From: Microbacterium endophyticum
Lineage (GTDB): Bacteria > Actinomycetota > Actinomycetes > Actinomycetales > Microbacteriaceae
Direction: 5' to 3'
Assembly (NCBI RefSeq): GCF_011047135.1
Contig: NZ_CP049255.1
Coordinates: 1,736,001-1,800,000 of the forward strand
Length of the DNA: 64,000 nucleotides
Position 1 is the first letter of the stretch. Every line of letters starts with the position of its first letter. The position numbers and the translations under genes are program-made. Below the pieces are notes generated by a model. The model did not search any database, was not told the DNA's origin, and was given only the letters and a program-made list of their open reading frames with translations. Below are positions 25,190-33,850 of the stretch, piece after piece.

Positions 25190-26362
25190 ATGACGGAAAT
25201 TGACATTAAGAAGGGGCTTGCGGGCGTCACGGTCGACTACACCGCCATCTCCAAGGTCAACCCCGAAACCAACTCGCTGATGTACCGCGGGTACCCCGTG
25301 CAAGAGCTCGCGGCCACGCAGTCGTTCGAAGCTGTCGCGTACCTGCTGTGGCACGGAGAGCTGCCGGATGCCGCTCAGCTCGCTGAGTTCGAAGCCACCG
25401 AACGCGCCAACCGTGCGCTCGATCCGAACATCAAGCAGACGATCGATCTGTTGCCGCTGGAAGCGCACCCGATGGATGTCGTTCGGACTGCCGTCTCGGT
25501 TGTCACAGCGTCTGATCCCGCCGCTTTCGACAGTTCACCCGAGGCAGACCTCCGGAAGGCACTGCGGCTGCTCGCGAAGATTCCTGCGATCGTTGCATAC
25601 GACCAGCGCCGCCGCCGCGGGCAAGAGGCTATCGAGCCGCGCGCTGACCTCGACTACTCGCACAACTTCCTCTACATGACGTTCGGCGAGGTTCCCGAGG
25701 CAACTGTCGCCGAGGCGTTCAACGTGTCGATGATTCTGTACGCAGAGCACTCGTTCAACGCGTCGACCTTCACCGCGCGTGTCATCTCGAGCACCATGAG
25801 CGATCTCGGCTCAGCGGTGGTCGGTGCGATCGGTGCTCTCAAGGGAACGCTGCACGGTGGTGCCAACGAGGCCGTCATGCACATCTTCGACGAGATCGGT
25901 ACCGCCGCCAACGTTGTGCCGTGGCTCGATGACGCGATGGCGAACAAGAAGAAGGTCATGGGCTTCGGTCACCGCGTCTACAAGCGCGGCGACTCGCGCG
26001 TGCCGACGATGAAAGCCGCGCTCGACACGCTGGTCGAGTATTACGACGCTCCGCAACTTGGTGCGCTCTACGACACGCTCGAGAGCGAGTTCGTCGGCCG
26101 AAAGGGTATCTACCCCAACCTCGACTATCCGTCGGGTCCGGCCTACCACCTCATGGGCTTCGATACCCTCACGTTTACGCCGTTGTTCGTTGCTGCCCGC
26201 ATCGTCGGGTGGACGGCTCACATCATGGAGCAGACGGCATCCAATGCTCTTATTCGCCCGCTCGCGGCCTACAACGGGCCCGACGAACGTCACATCGATG
26301 GGTATGTTGCGCCCGCCGAAGTGGCTGCGGCAACCGAGCGTCCCGAAGAGGCCGCAGGCTGA
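25190..26362 (+). CDS. prpC: 2-methylcitrate synthase / citrate synthase
   Basis: A 390-residue citrate-synthase-fold enzyme that condenses propionyl-CoA with oxaloacetate. Catalytic segments: EHSFNASTFTARV with the first histidine, KGTLHGGANEAVM, MGFGHRVYKRGDSR with the second histidine, and PNLDYPSGPAYHLMG with the aspartate. The N-terminal GVTVDYTAISKVNPETNSLMYRGYPVQEL is typical of the 2-methylcitrate type. AAGGAGAGAGC precedes the ATG. It completes the prpD-prpB-prpC set; no aconitase is in the window. Confidence 0.94.
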   Translation: MTEIDIKKGLAGVTVDYTAISKVNPETNSLMYRGYPVQELAATQSFEAVAYLLWHGELPDAAQLAEFEATERANRALDPNIKQTIDLLPLEAHPMDVVRTAVSVVTASDPAAFDSSPEADLRKALRLLAKIPAIVAYDQRRRRGQEAIEPRADLDYSHNFLYMTFGEVPEATVAEAFNVSMILYAEHSFNASTFTARVISSTMSDLGSAVVGAIGALKGTLHGGANEAVMHIFDEIGTAANVVPWLDDAMANKKKVMGFGHRVYKRGDSRVPTMKAALDTLVEYYDAPQLGALYDTLESEFVGRKGIYPNLDYPSGPAYHLMGFDTLTFTPLFVAARIVGWTAHIMEQTASNALIRPLAAYNGPDERHIDGYVAPAEVAAATERPEEAAG

Positions 26363-26380
26363 GCGTGAAATCATAGGGTC

Positions 26381-27157
26381 ATGAGCGCATACGAAACGTT
26401 GACAGTTGAGACGCAAAACCGAGTTGGCATCATCACGCTCAACCGGCCGCGGGCGCTCAACGCCCTGAATTCGAAGCTTGCGACCGAGCTTGGACAGGCC
26501 GCGACCGAGCTCGACAACACCTCGAACATCGGATGCCTCGTGCTCACCGGTTCTGATCGCGCATTTGCTGCGGGGGCCGACATCAAAGAGATGGCCGACA
26601 AGTCGGTCTACGACATGACGGCGAACAACCCGTTTGCGGGTCTCGAAGAGTTCGGGCGCGTTCGAAAGCCCATCGTTGCGGCAATCGCTGGCTACGCGCT
26701 CGGCGGGGGCTGCGAGCTCGCGATGATGTGTGACGTTTTGCTCGCGGCAGACAACGCCGTGTTCGGTCAGCCCGAGATCAACCTCGGCGTCATTCCGGGG
26801 CTCGGTGGCACGCAGCGCCTTTCGCGCGCGGTGGGTCCGGCGCTTGCGGCCGACCTGGTTCTCACCGGACGCAACATGGATGCCGAAGAAGCTCTCCGTG
26901 CGGGACTCGTCTCGCGCGTTGTGCCGGCCGCTCAGCTGCGAAGCGAAGCGATGTCGGTGGCGGGAATGATCGCCGCAAAGTCGTTGCCGGTGATCATCGC
27001 TGCCAAGGCGGCGCTCCGGGCGGCACAGGAGACCACGCTTGCCGAGGGGCTTCGCTATGAGCAGCGCACGTTTACGTCGTTGTTTGCGCTCGACGATCAA
27101 AAAGAGGGCATGGCTGCCTTCCGCGACAAGCGCGCACCTGACTTTCAGAATCGTTGA
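26381..27157 (+). CDS. Enoyl-CoA hydratase (EchA8-like)
   Basis: A 258-residue crotonase with both hydratase glutamates present: [12 protein letters not shown] and [18 protein letters not shown]. The oxyanion hole is in [10 protein letters not shown]. The N-terminal [16 protein letters not shown] and the C-terminal [14 protein letters not shown] are typical of short-chain enoyl-CoA hydratase of beta-oxidation. It follows prpC by 18 nt and precedes etfB by 40 nt, which fits a shared role in acyl-CoA oxidation. Confidence 0.92.
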   Translation: MSAYETLTVETQNRVGIITLNRPRALNALNSKLATELGQAATELDNTSNIGCLVLTGSDRAFAAGADIKEMADKSVYDMTANNPFAGLEEFGRVRKPIVAAIAGYALGGGCELAMMCDVLLAADNAVFGQPEINLGVIPGLGGTQRLSRAVGPALAADLVLTGRNMDAEEALRAGLVSRVVPAAQLRSEAMSVAGMIAAKSLPVIIAAKAALRAAQETTLAEGLRYEQRTFTSLFALDDQKEGMAAFRDKRAPDFQNR

Positions 27158-27197
27158 TGGGCTGAGGCCCGAGGAGACGTGGCGCTGAGGAGGCACC

Positions 27198-27974
27198 GTG
27201 AAGATCGTTGTGCTGGTCAAAGAAGTTCCAGACACCTACGGTGACCGTGTTCTGAACATGGAAACGGGTCTTGCCGACCGTGGCGCGAGTGAAACCGTGA
27301 TCGATGAGATCGGCGAGCGCGCCCTCGAGGTAGCTCTCACTCACGCTGAGTCGACGCCCGGCACCGAGGTCGTCGTGATGTCGATGGCACCGGAAAGTGC
27401 CGCCACCTCAGTGCGAAAAGCTCTCGCGATGGGCGCGGCATCCGCTGTGCACATTGCCGATGACACGCTGCGTGGGGCCGATCTCACGCTGAGTGCCGAA
27501 GTACTTGCTGCAGCTCTTACGCGCACCGGGTTCGACCTTGTGATCACCGGCAACCAGTCGACAGACGGATCGGGCGGTGTGATGGCGTCGATGCTGTCGG
27601 AGCTGCTTGATGTGCCCGGCGTAACGAGCCTCAACAGCGTCGCGATCACCGATGGTGCGGTTTCTGGTGAGCGCGCGATCGACGGCGGCACGATGGACGC
27701 GGCGGCCAGCCTTCCCGCGGTGATCTCGATCACTGAGCGGTTGCCCGACGCTCGCTTTCCGAACTTCAAGGGCATCATGGCCGCGAAGAAGAAGCCGGTC
27801 GAGGTGCTCACGCTCGCTGACCTCGAGATCAACCCCGAGGACTTCTCGGTGCCGCGGGCGATCATGACTGCGATCAGCGAGAAGCCGCCGCGCTCTTCGG
27901 GCACGACGATCACCGACGAGGGAGATGCGGGCGAGAAGCTTGCGGCATACCTCATCGAGAACCGACTGGTGTGA
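27198..27974 (+). CDS. etfB: Electron transfer flavoprotein, beta subunit
   Basis: A 258-residue ETF beta chain: [80 protein letters not shown]. It binds AMP/FAD at the interface with EtfA and takes electrons from acyl-CoA dehydrogenases. The GTG start lies 4 nt after GAGGAGG. The short gap to etfA shows a single operon. Confidence 0.95.
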   Translation: MKIVVLVKEVPDTYGDRVLNMETGLADRGASETVIDEIGERALEVALTHAESTPGTEVVVMSMAPESAATSVRKALAMGAASAVHIADDTLRGADLTLSAEVLAAALTRTGFDLVITGNQSTDGSGGVMASMLSELLDVPGVTSLNSVAITDGAVSGERAIDGGTMDAAASLPAVISITERLPDARFPNFKGIMAAKKKPVEVLTLADLEINPEDFSVPRAIMTAISEKPPRSSGTTITDEGDAGEKLAAYLIENRLV

Positions 27975-27982
27975 GGAGCGAG

Positions 27983-28957
27983 ATGGCTGAATCAACAGCG
28001 GGCACGATTTTGGTGCTGCTCGACGTGACACCCTCGGGTGCGCTCGCGTCTTCGGCGGCGGGTCTTCTCGGCGCCGCAAGCGACGTGGGCACACCTGTCG
28101 CTCTGATCGCCGACGCTCGTGGTGCAGAGCTTGCAGCGGATGCCGCAGCCCTCGGCGCGACGCGCGTGCTCGTGGCTGAGGTCGACTTCGCAGCCGTCTC
28201 GGTGCCGGTCGTCGACGCTCTGGCATCAGCTGTCGCTCTCGTGCAGCCCGACGCCATCTTGGTGTCGCATTCAATCGTCGGACGCGATGTGGCCGGGCGC
28301 TTTGCTGCCCGCTCGCGCTCGGCACTGCTTGTGGATGCCGTCGGCGTATCGCGCGACGACGAGGGTATCGTCGCGCAGCACTCGGTGTACGGCGGTGCCT
28401 ACAACGTTTCGGCTGCTGCGACGTTGGGCGCACCGGTGATCACGGTGCGGCAGGGCGTGATTGACGCTCGGGGCACGAACCAGCCTGTGGTTATTGAGCA
28501 GCTCGAGGTTTCGGCATCCGGTCGAAAGGCGGCGTCTGTCGATGCCGTGCATGAAGCCGTTGTTGTGTCGGCGCGACCTGAGCTTCGCGGAGCCGCCCGA
28601 GTGGTTTCGGGTGGGCGTGGGCTGGGCTCTGCAGAAAAGTTCGTGCTGGTCGAAGAGCTCGCCGATGCGCTCGGCGCAGCCGTTGGGGCGTCGCGTGCGG
28701 CAGTTGATGCGGGCTACGTCACGCAGTCGGCTCAGGTGGGGCAGACTGGAGTTTCAGTGTCGCCGCAGTTGTATGTCGCCCTCGGCATATCTGGGGCAAT
28801 TCAGCACAAGGCTGGGATGCAAACCGCTAAGACCATCGTCGCGATCAATAAAGATGCCGAAGCTCCGATCTTTGAGATCGCTGATTTCGGGGTCGTCGGC
28901 GATGTGTTCTCGGTGGTGCCACAGCTGATTGCGGCGCTCGAATCGAAGAAGGCGTAA
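27983..28957 (+). CDS. etfA: Electron transfer flavoprotein, alpha subunit
   Basis: A 324-residue ETF alpha chain. The N-terminal half is low-identity; the FAD-binding C-terminal half is clear: [89 protein letters not shown] prefer ATG 27983, which has GAGGAG upstream, over GTG 27971, which overlaps the etfB stop. A cytochrome b gene starts only 7 nt after the stop. Confidence 0.95.
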   Translation: MAESTAGTILVLLDVTPSGALASSAAGLLGAASDVGTPVALIADARGAELAADAAALGATRVLVAEVDFAAVSVPVVDALASAVALVQPDAILVSHSIVGRDVAGRFAARSRSALLVDAVGVSRDDEGIVAQHSVYGGAYNVSAAATLGAPVITVRQGVIDARGTNQPVVIEQLEVSASGRKAASVDAVHEAVVVSARPELRGAARVVSGGRGLGSAEKFVLVEELADALGAAVGASRAAVDAGYVTQSAQVGQTGVSVSPQLYVALGISGAIQHKAGMQTAKTIVAINKDAEAPIFEIADFGVVGDVFSVVPQLIAALESKKA

Positions 28958-28964
28958 CTCCCCG

Positions 28965-30341
28965 ATGGCCAAAGACCTCCGCGCGGTGCGTCGCGGGCTC
29001 CCGCGTGAGCCCGGTGGCGAGGCGTGGCCGCCCGCGTCGGTTGAGCAGTCTGAGGCCGTCGTTGACGAGGTTGCTGTTAAGAGTTCTGCCGGAGCGGATG
29101 CCTCGGCTGAAGTTCCTGATTCGCTTCCGGGCGCTGCCGCCCCGGCGGTGACCGCCAGCGTGAGTGCTGTGCCGGTGCGTCGCGGTCTGCCGCGTACTCC
29201 CGGTGGTGAGCCTTGGCCTGACGTTGTGGTTGACGTAGTCGAGAGTGCTGCGCCTGTGGAGACTGTGGCGCGTGTCGAGACTGCTGCGCCGGAAGCACCT
29301 GCTGCGCCGGAAGAGAGCGTTGCGGCATCCGTGCTGACGCCGGTGCGAGATGTCTCGGTACCGCTGCCGTTCACGCCCACAGTTTTCCCCGGCCGGGCGG
29401 CTCTCGCGCCGCGTCCAAAGCCGAAGCCAGAGGCGAAACGGTACGGTCCGTTTACTCGACTGCAGTGGATCGGTGCCGTGGTCGTTGGGGGAGGGGCGCT
29501 GCTTTTTGCCGCGGCGATGCTCGTGCTCGCGACGCGCTGGCTGGTGTCGCTCGAGCCGCTTCGCGACTTCTTGCAGACGTACCCCGGCGAGTATCCGCTG
29601 CCAGAGACGGCGCCCGTGGGGCTGCCGGCCTGGGCTGGATGGCAGCACTTTTTCAACGTGTTCTTTATGGTGCTGATTATTCGCACGGGTCTGCAGGTGC
29701 GAAGCGAGAAGCGCCCCGCGGCGTTCTGGTCGCCACGCGGCAACAAGAAGCGCCGCATCAGTTTGACGCTTTGGTATCACCAGGCTCTCGACATCTTGTG
29801 GCTGGCCAACGGTGCCATCTTCGTAATTTTGCTGATCGTGACCGGTCAGTGGATGCGCATCGTGCCGACCAGCTGGGATGTCTTCCCGAACGCGATTTCG
29901 GCGGGGCTCCAGTACGCCTCGCTCGACTGGCCGACCGAGAACGGCTGGGTGAACTACAACAGTCTGCAGCAGCTCGCGTACTTCACAACGGTGTTCGTTG
30001 CGGCGCCTCTCGCGGCGATTACGGGTGTTCGTATGAGCGGCATTTGGCCGAAGAACGCCGCACGGCTTAATCGGTTGTACCCGGTGGAGTGGGCGCGGGC
30101 CGTGCACTTTCCGGTGATGCTCTATTTCGTGTTCTTCATCATCGTGCACGTCGCGCTCGTGTTCGCGACGGGTGCGCTGCGGAACCTCAACCACATGTAT
30201 GCGGCGCAAGACGTCGTGAACTGGACCGGGTTCTGGATCTTCGCGGCATCGATGCTCGTCATCGCAGCGGGGTGGGTCGCGTCGCGGCCGCTCGTCTTGG
30301 CGCCGATCGCGCGACTGTTCGGCACGGTCAAGGGGCGGTAG
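28965..30341 (+). CDS. Membrane cytochrome b/b561-type protein with a tandem RRGLPR motif
   Basis: A 458-residue protein. Residues 1-165 are a soluble alanine/proline/valine-rich tail carrying the motif VRRGLPRxPGGExWP twice (about 8-22 and 71-85). Then about five membrane segments follow, with histidines placed as heme ligands: GWQHFFNVFFMVLIIR, LWYHQALDILWLANG, AVHFPVMLYFVFFIIVHVALV. This fits a di-heme cytochrome b/b561 fold that exchanges electrons with quinone. It directly follows etfBA (7 nt), suggesting a role in re-oxidising ETF or in a linked redox step; that is inference. Confidence 0.75.
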   Translation: MAKDLRAVRRGLPREPGGEAWPPASVEQSEAVVDEVAVKSSAGADASAEVPDSLPGAAAPAVTASVSAVPVRRGLPRTPGGEPWPDVVVDVVESAAPVETVARVETAAPEAPAAPEESVAASVLTPVRDVSVPLPFTPTVFPGRAALAPRPKPKPEAKRYGPFTRLQWIGAVVVGGGALLFAAAMLVLATRWLVSLEPLRDFLQTYPGEYPLPETAPVGLPAWAGWQHFFNVFFMVLIIRTGLQVRSEKRPAAFWSPRGNKKRRISLTLWYHQALDILWLANGAIFVILLIVTGQWMRIVPTSWDVFPNAISAGLQYASLDWPTENGWVNYNSLQQLAYFTTVFVAAPLAAITGVRMSGIWPKNAARLNRLYPVEWARAVHFPVMLYFVFFIIVHVALVFATGALRNLNHMYAAQDVVNWTGFWIFAASMLVIAAGWVASRPLVLAPIARLFGTVKGR

Positions 30342-30342
30342 G

Positions 30343-30391
30343 GCGGTAGGGAGGGCGTGACGGACCGGATCGCGGTCGTGTCGCCTACCGC
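30343..30391. terminator. Weak inverted repeat between convergent genes
   Basis: GCGGTAGG (30343-30350) and CCTACCGC (30384-30391) are exact complements across a 33-nt loop in the gap between the cytochrome gene and the convergent membrane-protein gene. Possible bidirectional terminator, but the loop is long and there is no T-run. Confidence 0.3.
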
Positions 30392-30411
30392 GCAGTCGTC
30401 CTGCCGTCTGC

Positions 30412-31227
30412 TCAGCGGTCGGCCACCGCACACGCGCTGGTGATCGCAATGTGTATGTACCCGTCGATGGTGGTCTTGTCGCGGATGCTCATCCGTTCCA
30501 GCGGGAGAGTGGTGCTGTAGCGGAGGTCTTCCTGCATAGCGCGGTCGGGGAGGTATCCGGCGCGGTCCCACGCGCCCAAGATTGCCGACAACGATGCCGC
30601 GTTGTCTCCTGTGCTGAGAGTCAGTGCGGCTGAGAGCTGCGAGCCGTCCTCGCCGCACGACGCGGCGTCGACTTCGACCTGGTCGACGGTGAGGGGTGCA
30701 CCGTTTTCACCGACCACGGGTGGTGCGGCCGCTTCGAGGGTAGCCCGCAGCATCCGCGTCATCTCGTCATATGCGTCTGACACAGTGATCGAGTCCCGTT
30801 CCGCCTCAGTCCCCGGCTGAGGCTCGACCGCGGTGGTGTTGCCAACGGCAGCGATAGCGCGACTCGCGAGGGCGTCGACCTCGGTGCTAGTTGAAGCGAC
30901 CCCGATCTGTGTCAGGGCAAGTAGGATGCCGCAAACTCCGCCGGTGACGATCCACGCTGTTCGTCTCATCATCGCCGCAGCAACAGTGGCAGCGCACGCG
31001 ACTATCAGCGCGACGGCGAGTGTTGTCGAGAGAAAGAGGATGTTGCTTGACGATCGGGAAATCTCGCGGATCCATGCCGCCGCGGTGGTCGGCACGCTGT
31101 ACCCCGTGCCGCTGTTCAGCAGGGCGAAGAGAATCGCCCCACCGCACAGCAACAGGGTCGCGCCGACAACCGCGACACCCGCGAGAACATTCAGCGTCAG
31201 TAGGGAGGTCCGGAGCGCGCGATTCAT
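30412..31227 (-). CDS. Membrane protein of unknown function, third gene of DUF2975/HTH operon
   Basis: A 271-residue protein with three hydrophobic segments in the first 120 residues (LLTLNVLAGVAVVGATLLLCGGAILFALL, ILFLSTTLAVALIVACAAT, AWIVTGGVCGILLALTQIG). A predicted extracytoplasmic domain of about 150 residues contains three cysteines (ASCGEDG, ITSACAVADR among them) that could form a disulfide. No family recognised. Its ATG overlaps the HTH gene stop by 4 nt, so it is translationally coupled to that regulator. Confidence 0.65.
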   Translation of the reverse strand: MNRALRTSLLTLNVLAGVAVVGATLLLCGGAILFALLNSGTGYSVPTTAAAWIREISRSSSNILFLSTTLAVALIVACAATVAAAMMRRTAWIVTGGVCGILLALTQIGVASTSTEVDALASRAIAAVGNTTAVEPQPGTEAERDSITVSDAYDEMTRMLRATLEAAAPPVVGENGAPLTVDQVEVDAASCGEDGSQLSAALTLSTGDNAASLSAILGAWDRAGYLPDRAMQEDLRYSTTLPLERMSIRDKTTIDGYIHIAITSACAVADR

Positions 31228-31460
31228 GCGTTCGCTTCGGCGCGTGCCTCAGCGCTGTCGGGCACCCACCGGAGGATGTCACCCGGCTGGCATTCCAAGA
31301 CACGGCAGATGGCGTCGAGGGTCGAGAAGCGTACCGCCTTCGCGCGACCGTTCTTCAACACCGACACGTTCGCCGGGGTGATGTCGATCGCCGCCGCGAG
31401 GTCTGAGACGCTCATCTTCTTCTTGGCAAGTTCGACGTCTAGGTCGATCAGAATCGGCAC
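31224..31460 (-). CDS. HTH (Cro/C1, YozG-like) transcriptional regulator
   Basis: A 78-residue protein that is almost only a helix-turn-helix domain: LDVELAKKKMSVSDLAAAIDITPANVSVLKNGRAKAVRFSTLDAICRVLECQPGDILRW. This is the YozG/HTH_26 type that in many bacteria sits next to a DUF2975 membrane protein. The GTG start overlaps the DUF2975 stop (TAGTG). The likely operator is the TATCG-rich palindrome at 31947-31982, giving autoregulation. Confidence 0.9.
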   Translation of the reverse strand: MPILIDLDVELAKKKMSVSDLAAAIDITPANVSVLKNGRAKAVRFSTLDAICRVLECQPGDILRWVPDSAEARAEANA

Positions 31461-31924
31461 TAGACCACCTCGGCCATTTCCCGGCGAAGTTGCGTCGCCT
31501 GCCGCAGCAATCGCCGCATGACTCCTACGACCAAGGCCAGTCCCACGACGACGATGAGCGCGATCACGCCAACGAGCGCGATGAAAGGGCTGCCCGCCTG
31601 GGCCCGCTCGATGAGGATCATGCCGGAGATAATCAGAATCCCCGCGACAACGATGCTCACGATGATCGCATCCACCCATCGGAAAGCCGCGTCATCAAAA
31701 ATCGCTTCCCGGGCCGCCAGCGACAGGAGGCGCCACACGCACACCAGCACCGCCTGCACACACAACAACAGTGCCCCGACCATGAGCAAGCCCGGCGTCT
31801 CGAGAGCTGCGAACTCCGGAGTTAAGAGCGCGAAGGCTGATGCGATCTGAGGCACCACCCACAGCTGACAGGCCACCACCGCGGAGAAAAGTAGACCGAT
31901 AAGAACCTTGGTTGCCTGAATCAT
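31460..31924 (-). CDS. DUF2975 membrane protein
   Basis: A 154-residue protein with four membrane helices: VLIGLLFSAVVACQLWVVP, LLMVGALLLCVQAVLVCVW, AIIVSIVVAGILIISGMIL and IALVGVIALIVVVGLALVVG. The block LLSLAAREAIFDDAAFRWVDAI between helices 2 and 3 is the DUF2975 signature. Function unknown; the family is almost always paired with a YozG-like regulator, as here. I chose ATG 31924; GTG 31945 would add seven residues and lacks a ribosome site. Confidence 0.85.
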   Translation of the reverse strand: MIQATKVLIGLLFSAVVACQLWVVPQIASAFALLTPEFAALETPGLLMVGALLLCVQAVLVCVWRLLSLAAREAIFDDAAFRWVDAIIVSIVVAGILIISGMILIERAQAGSPFIALVGVIALIVVVGLALVVGVMRRLLRQATQLRREMAEVV

Positions 31925-31946
31925 CGCTTCACCGCGTCCGCTCACC

Positions 31947-31982
31947 TATCGTTTATCGTTCGATAAATATCGATAAACGATA
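31947..31982. promoter_or_regulatory. Palindromic operator of the DUF2975/HTH operon
   Basis: TATCGTTTATCG (31947-31958) and CGATAAACGATA (31971-31982) are exact complements. The centre holds a third, imperfect CGATAAATATCG. AT-rich palindromes built on TATCG/CGATA directly upstream of the first gene suggest binding of one or two dimers of the YozG-like regulator, overlapping the promoter. Confidence 0.7.
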
Positions 31983-32109
31983 GCATCCGCAAGCGTCCTC
32001 GCGATGCGTTGTGCCAGCGCGAGGAGAGAAACGGCAGCGAAGGTGCAGCAGCGCTGCGTCGCAAATTGAAGCGGTGGCCGTTCGCTACGGCAATACCCCG
32101 CGCGGCAGC

Positions 32110-32382
32110 TCAGAGGTTGCGGCGCGCGTCCGGGTCTTCTGCAAGTCGGGCTGCCTCGAGCTCTACGGCCTCTTGCTCGGCTTCAGTGAGTGGAGGGAGG
32201 CCCACTTCGTCGGCCGGAATGCCCGCATATGGATCGGCACCGGGAAATTCCTGACTGAACGATCCGGCGACGCCTCCGCCTGGGGGAAACTCATCTCCTG
32301 CGGCGCCCAACAGCGTTTCTTCGCCCGGAGCTTGCTTCTCCACGTCGTCACCGAGGTGTTTACGATGCCGCTCAACGCTCAT
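32110..32382 (-). CDS. Small acidic hypothetical protein, 90 aa
   Basis: No family recognised. A hydrophilic, acidic product: MSVERHRKHLGDDVEKQAP at the start, then a glycine/proline-rich middle (GGGVAGSFSQEFPGADPY) and an acidic helix (LTEAEQEAVELEAARLAEDPDARR). It probably lacks a stable globular core. The start at 32382 is supported by AGGAG 6 nt upstream. It lies 35 nt downstream of cofE on the same strand. The 124 bp between its stop and the DUF2975 operator hold nothing recognisable. Confidence 0.6.
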   Translation of the reverse strand: MSVERHRKHLGDDVEKQAPGEETLLGAAGDEFPPGGGVAGSFSQEFPGADPYAGIPADEVGLPPLTEAEQEAVELEAARLAEDPDARRNL

Positions 32383-32417
32383 GTTCACTCCTAGTAGTAG
32401 CGATAGCTCCACTTTGA

Positions 32418-33173
32418 TTATCGTTCAGCCAGCGCTGCCGCGTAGCCCTGTTTCCACGATTCCTCAGCCCCGAGGTGAAAGAAGTCACGCTCTGCGGGCC
32501 GGATGATCGAGCGAGCCCCTGGCAGATCGAGCTCGCCGACGAGGTCAGCGCGCCCACGCACAACAGCGACCGGTAGTCGCGCAGCTTTGCCCTTGACTAG
32601 GTCTCCGGTGGCGGCAATTTCGTCTGCGACGCACGGCATCGTCACCGACAGCGGGCGGCCCTCGGCGTCGGTCTTGCCGCGCATGTCCTCGAAGACGTGC
32701 ACCCCGGCGGCCCCAATGGCGGTGTCGGTCTGTCCTTCACGCCAGGCGCGCCCGAGAGTATCCGAGATAATGACGCCAACGGCGGCGCCGGTGCGCTGGC
32801 GAAGGCCCTTAGCGATGGATCGAGCCGAGGCATCCGGATCTACGGGAAGCAACAGCACAGTGCCTTCGGGCGTATTCGACGCATCGACACCGGCGGCCGC
32901 ACCGATGATGCCGAGGCGGTTCTCTACGATGCGTGTCGTGTGCCCCGCGGGGGTGGTGCGTGTTGCGACGACCCGCACCGTTTCGGCGGTGATCGCATCT
33001 TCGCGATCGGATGCCGTCACGAACCTGCCCTCGGCTTTGGAGACGATCTTCGAGGTCACCACGAGAATGTCACCGTCTCGCAGTGTGTCTCCGGCAGCGT
33101 CAGCAATGAGGGCTACGAGGTCGTCGCCGTCGTGCACCTCGCCGATACCGTCGAGGGCCCAAACCGTCAGCAC
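32418..33173 (-). CDS. cofE: Coenzyme F420-0:L-glutamate ligase (CofE / FbiB N-terminal type)
   Basis: A 251-residue ligase that adds glutamate to F420-0 using GTP. Family features: [95 protein letters not shown] and [19 protein letters not shown]. In mycobacteria this domain is fused to a nitroreductase-like domain in FbiB (about 450 residues); here it is stand-alone. GTG 33173 lies 1 nt after the stop of the acetyltransferase gene, so they are co-translated. It belongs with FbiC (1-246) to F420 synthesis. Confidence 0.93.
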   Translation of the reverse strand: MLTVWALDGIGEVHDGDDLVALIADAAGDTLRDGDILVVTSKIVSKAEGRFVTASDREDAITAETVRVVATRTTPAGHTTRIVENRLGIIGAAAGVDASNTPEGTVLLLPVDPDASARSIAKGLRQRTGAAVGVIISDTLGRAWREGQTDTAIGAAGVHVFEDMRGKTDAEGRPLSVTMPCVADEIAATGDLVKGKAARLPVAVVRGRADLVGELDLPGARSIIRPAERDFFHLGAEESWKQGYAAALAER

Positions 33174-33174
33174 G

Positions 33175-33681
33175 TCAGCGGACGAAACGCACCTCGGTGA
33201 GCGTCTCACCGAGGAAGGGCTCCGTGTGGTTCGCGCCGTCGAGAGAGAATCCGTTTCGTACGTAGAAGCGGTGCGCGCGCGGGTTGTCTTCGGCGACCCA
33301 GAGGTACGCCTCTTCGCCGTCTTCGATGGCGGCATCGAACAGCTGCTGGCCGATTCCGGTGCCGTGCCACTCATCAAGCAGATAGATGAAGTACAGCTCG
33401 CGGTTGCGCGGAGCGTCTTTGTCGCGTGCAGGTCCCGAGCCGACGAAGCCGACGATTTCGCCATTTACGAGCGCGGCGCTCATGCGAAAATCATCACCCT
33501 GACTTGCCCAGTGCGTCCACAGTTCGCCGAGGCGGCGGGTGGATATCCGCTCGAGAGCGGCCTTGCTGATGAGGTGGTCGTAGGTTTCGTGCCAGCACGT
33601 GGCGTGAACGCGGCCCAGGGCCTCGGCATCCACATCACGCACGGGCCGCACGATGACGTCGGCGGTCAGTTCGGCTTCCAT
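33175..33681 (-). CDS. GNAT-family N-acetyltransferase
   Basis: A 168-residue acetyl-CoA-dependent acyltransferase. [31 protein letters not shown] opens the fold. The CoA loop is recognisable in [20 protein letters not shown] and the late strand in [23 protein letters not shown]. Substrate unknown. It precedes cofE by 1 nt, which could hint at a link with F420 metabolism, but such pairs are often fortuitous. Confidence 0.9.
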   Translation of the reverse strand: MEAELTADVIVRPVRDVDAEALGRVHATCWHETYDHLISKAALERISTRRLGELWTHWASQGDDFRMSAALVNGEIVGFVGSGPARDKDAPRNRELYFIYLLDEWHGTGIGQQLFDAAIEDGEEAYLWVAEDNPRAHRFYVRNGFSLDGANHTEPFLGETLTEVRFVR

Positions 33682-33744
33682 GGCCAGACTCTACGTCAAC
33701 CCTATGAACGGGTGGAAATCGGCGAGTTCCTGTGCATCATCCTC

Positions 33745-33797
33745 TTCTCCCCAGGTGGGCACTCGCGGCGGTTATCCACAGCCTTTTCCCCAGGTGG
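33745..33797. promoter_or_regulatory. DnaA-box-like site between two CCCCAGGTGG repeats
   Basis: TTATCCACA (33772-33780), identical to the consensus DnaA box, lies between TTCTCCCCAGGTGG (33745-33758) and TTTTCCCCAGGTGG (33784-33797). It is in the 169-bp gap upstream of the DUF222/HNH gene. A single box is not evidence for an origin. Confidence 0.4.
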
Positions 33798-33850
33798 AAG
33801 GCACTTTTTGACGTCGAAGCAATGTCGGAGGCCCCCGTCACAATGGAGTC

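Noticed and set aside
25811-27235. Minus-strand frame of 474 codons opposite prpC and the hydratase
   Set aside because: It spans two well-supported genes on the other strand and has no recognisable domain.
33772-33780. Replication origin suggested by a DnaA box
   Set aside because: A single 9-mer without a cluster, AT-rich unwinding region or dnaA/dnaN neighbours; better treated as a local motif.
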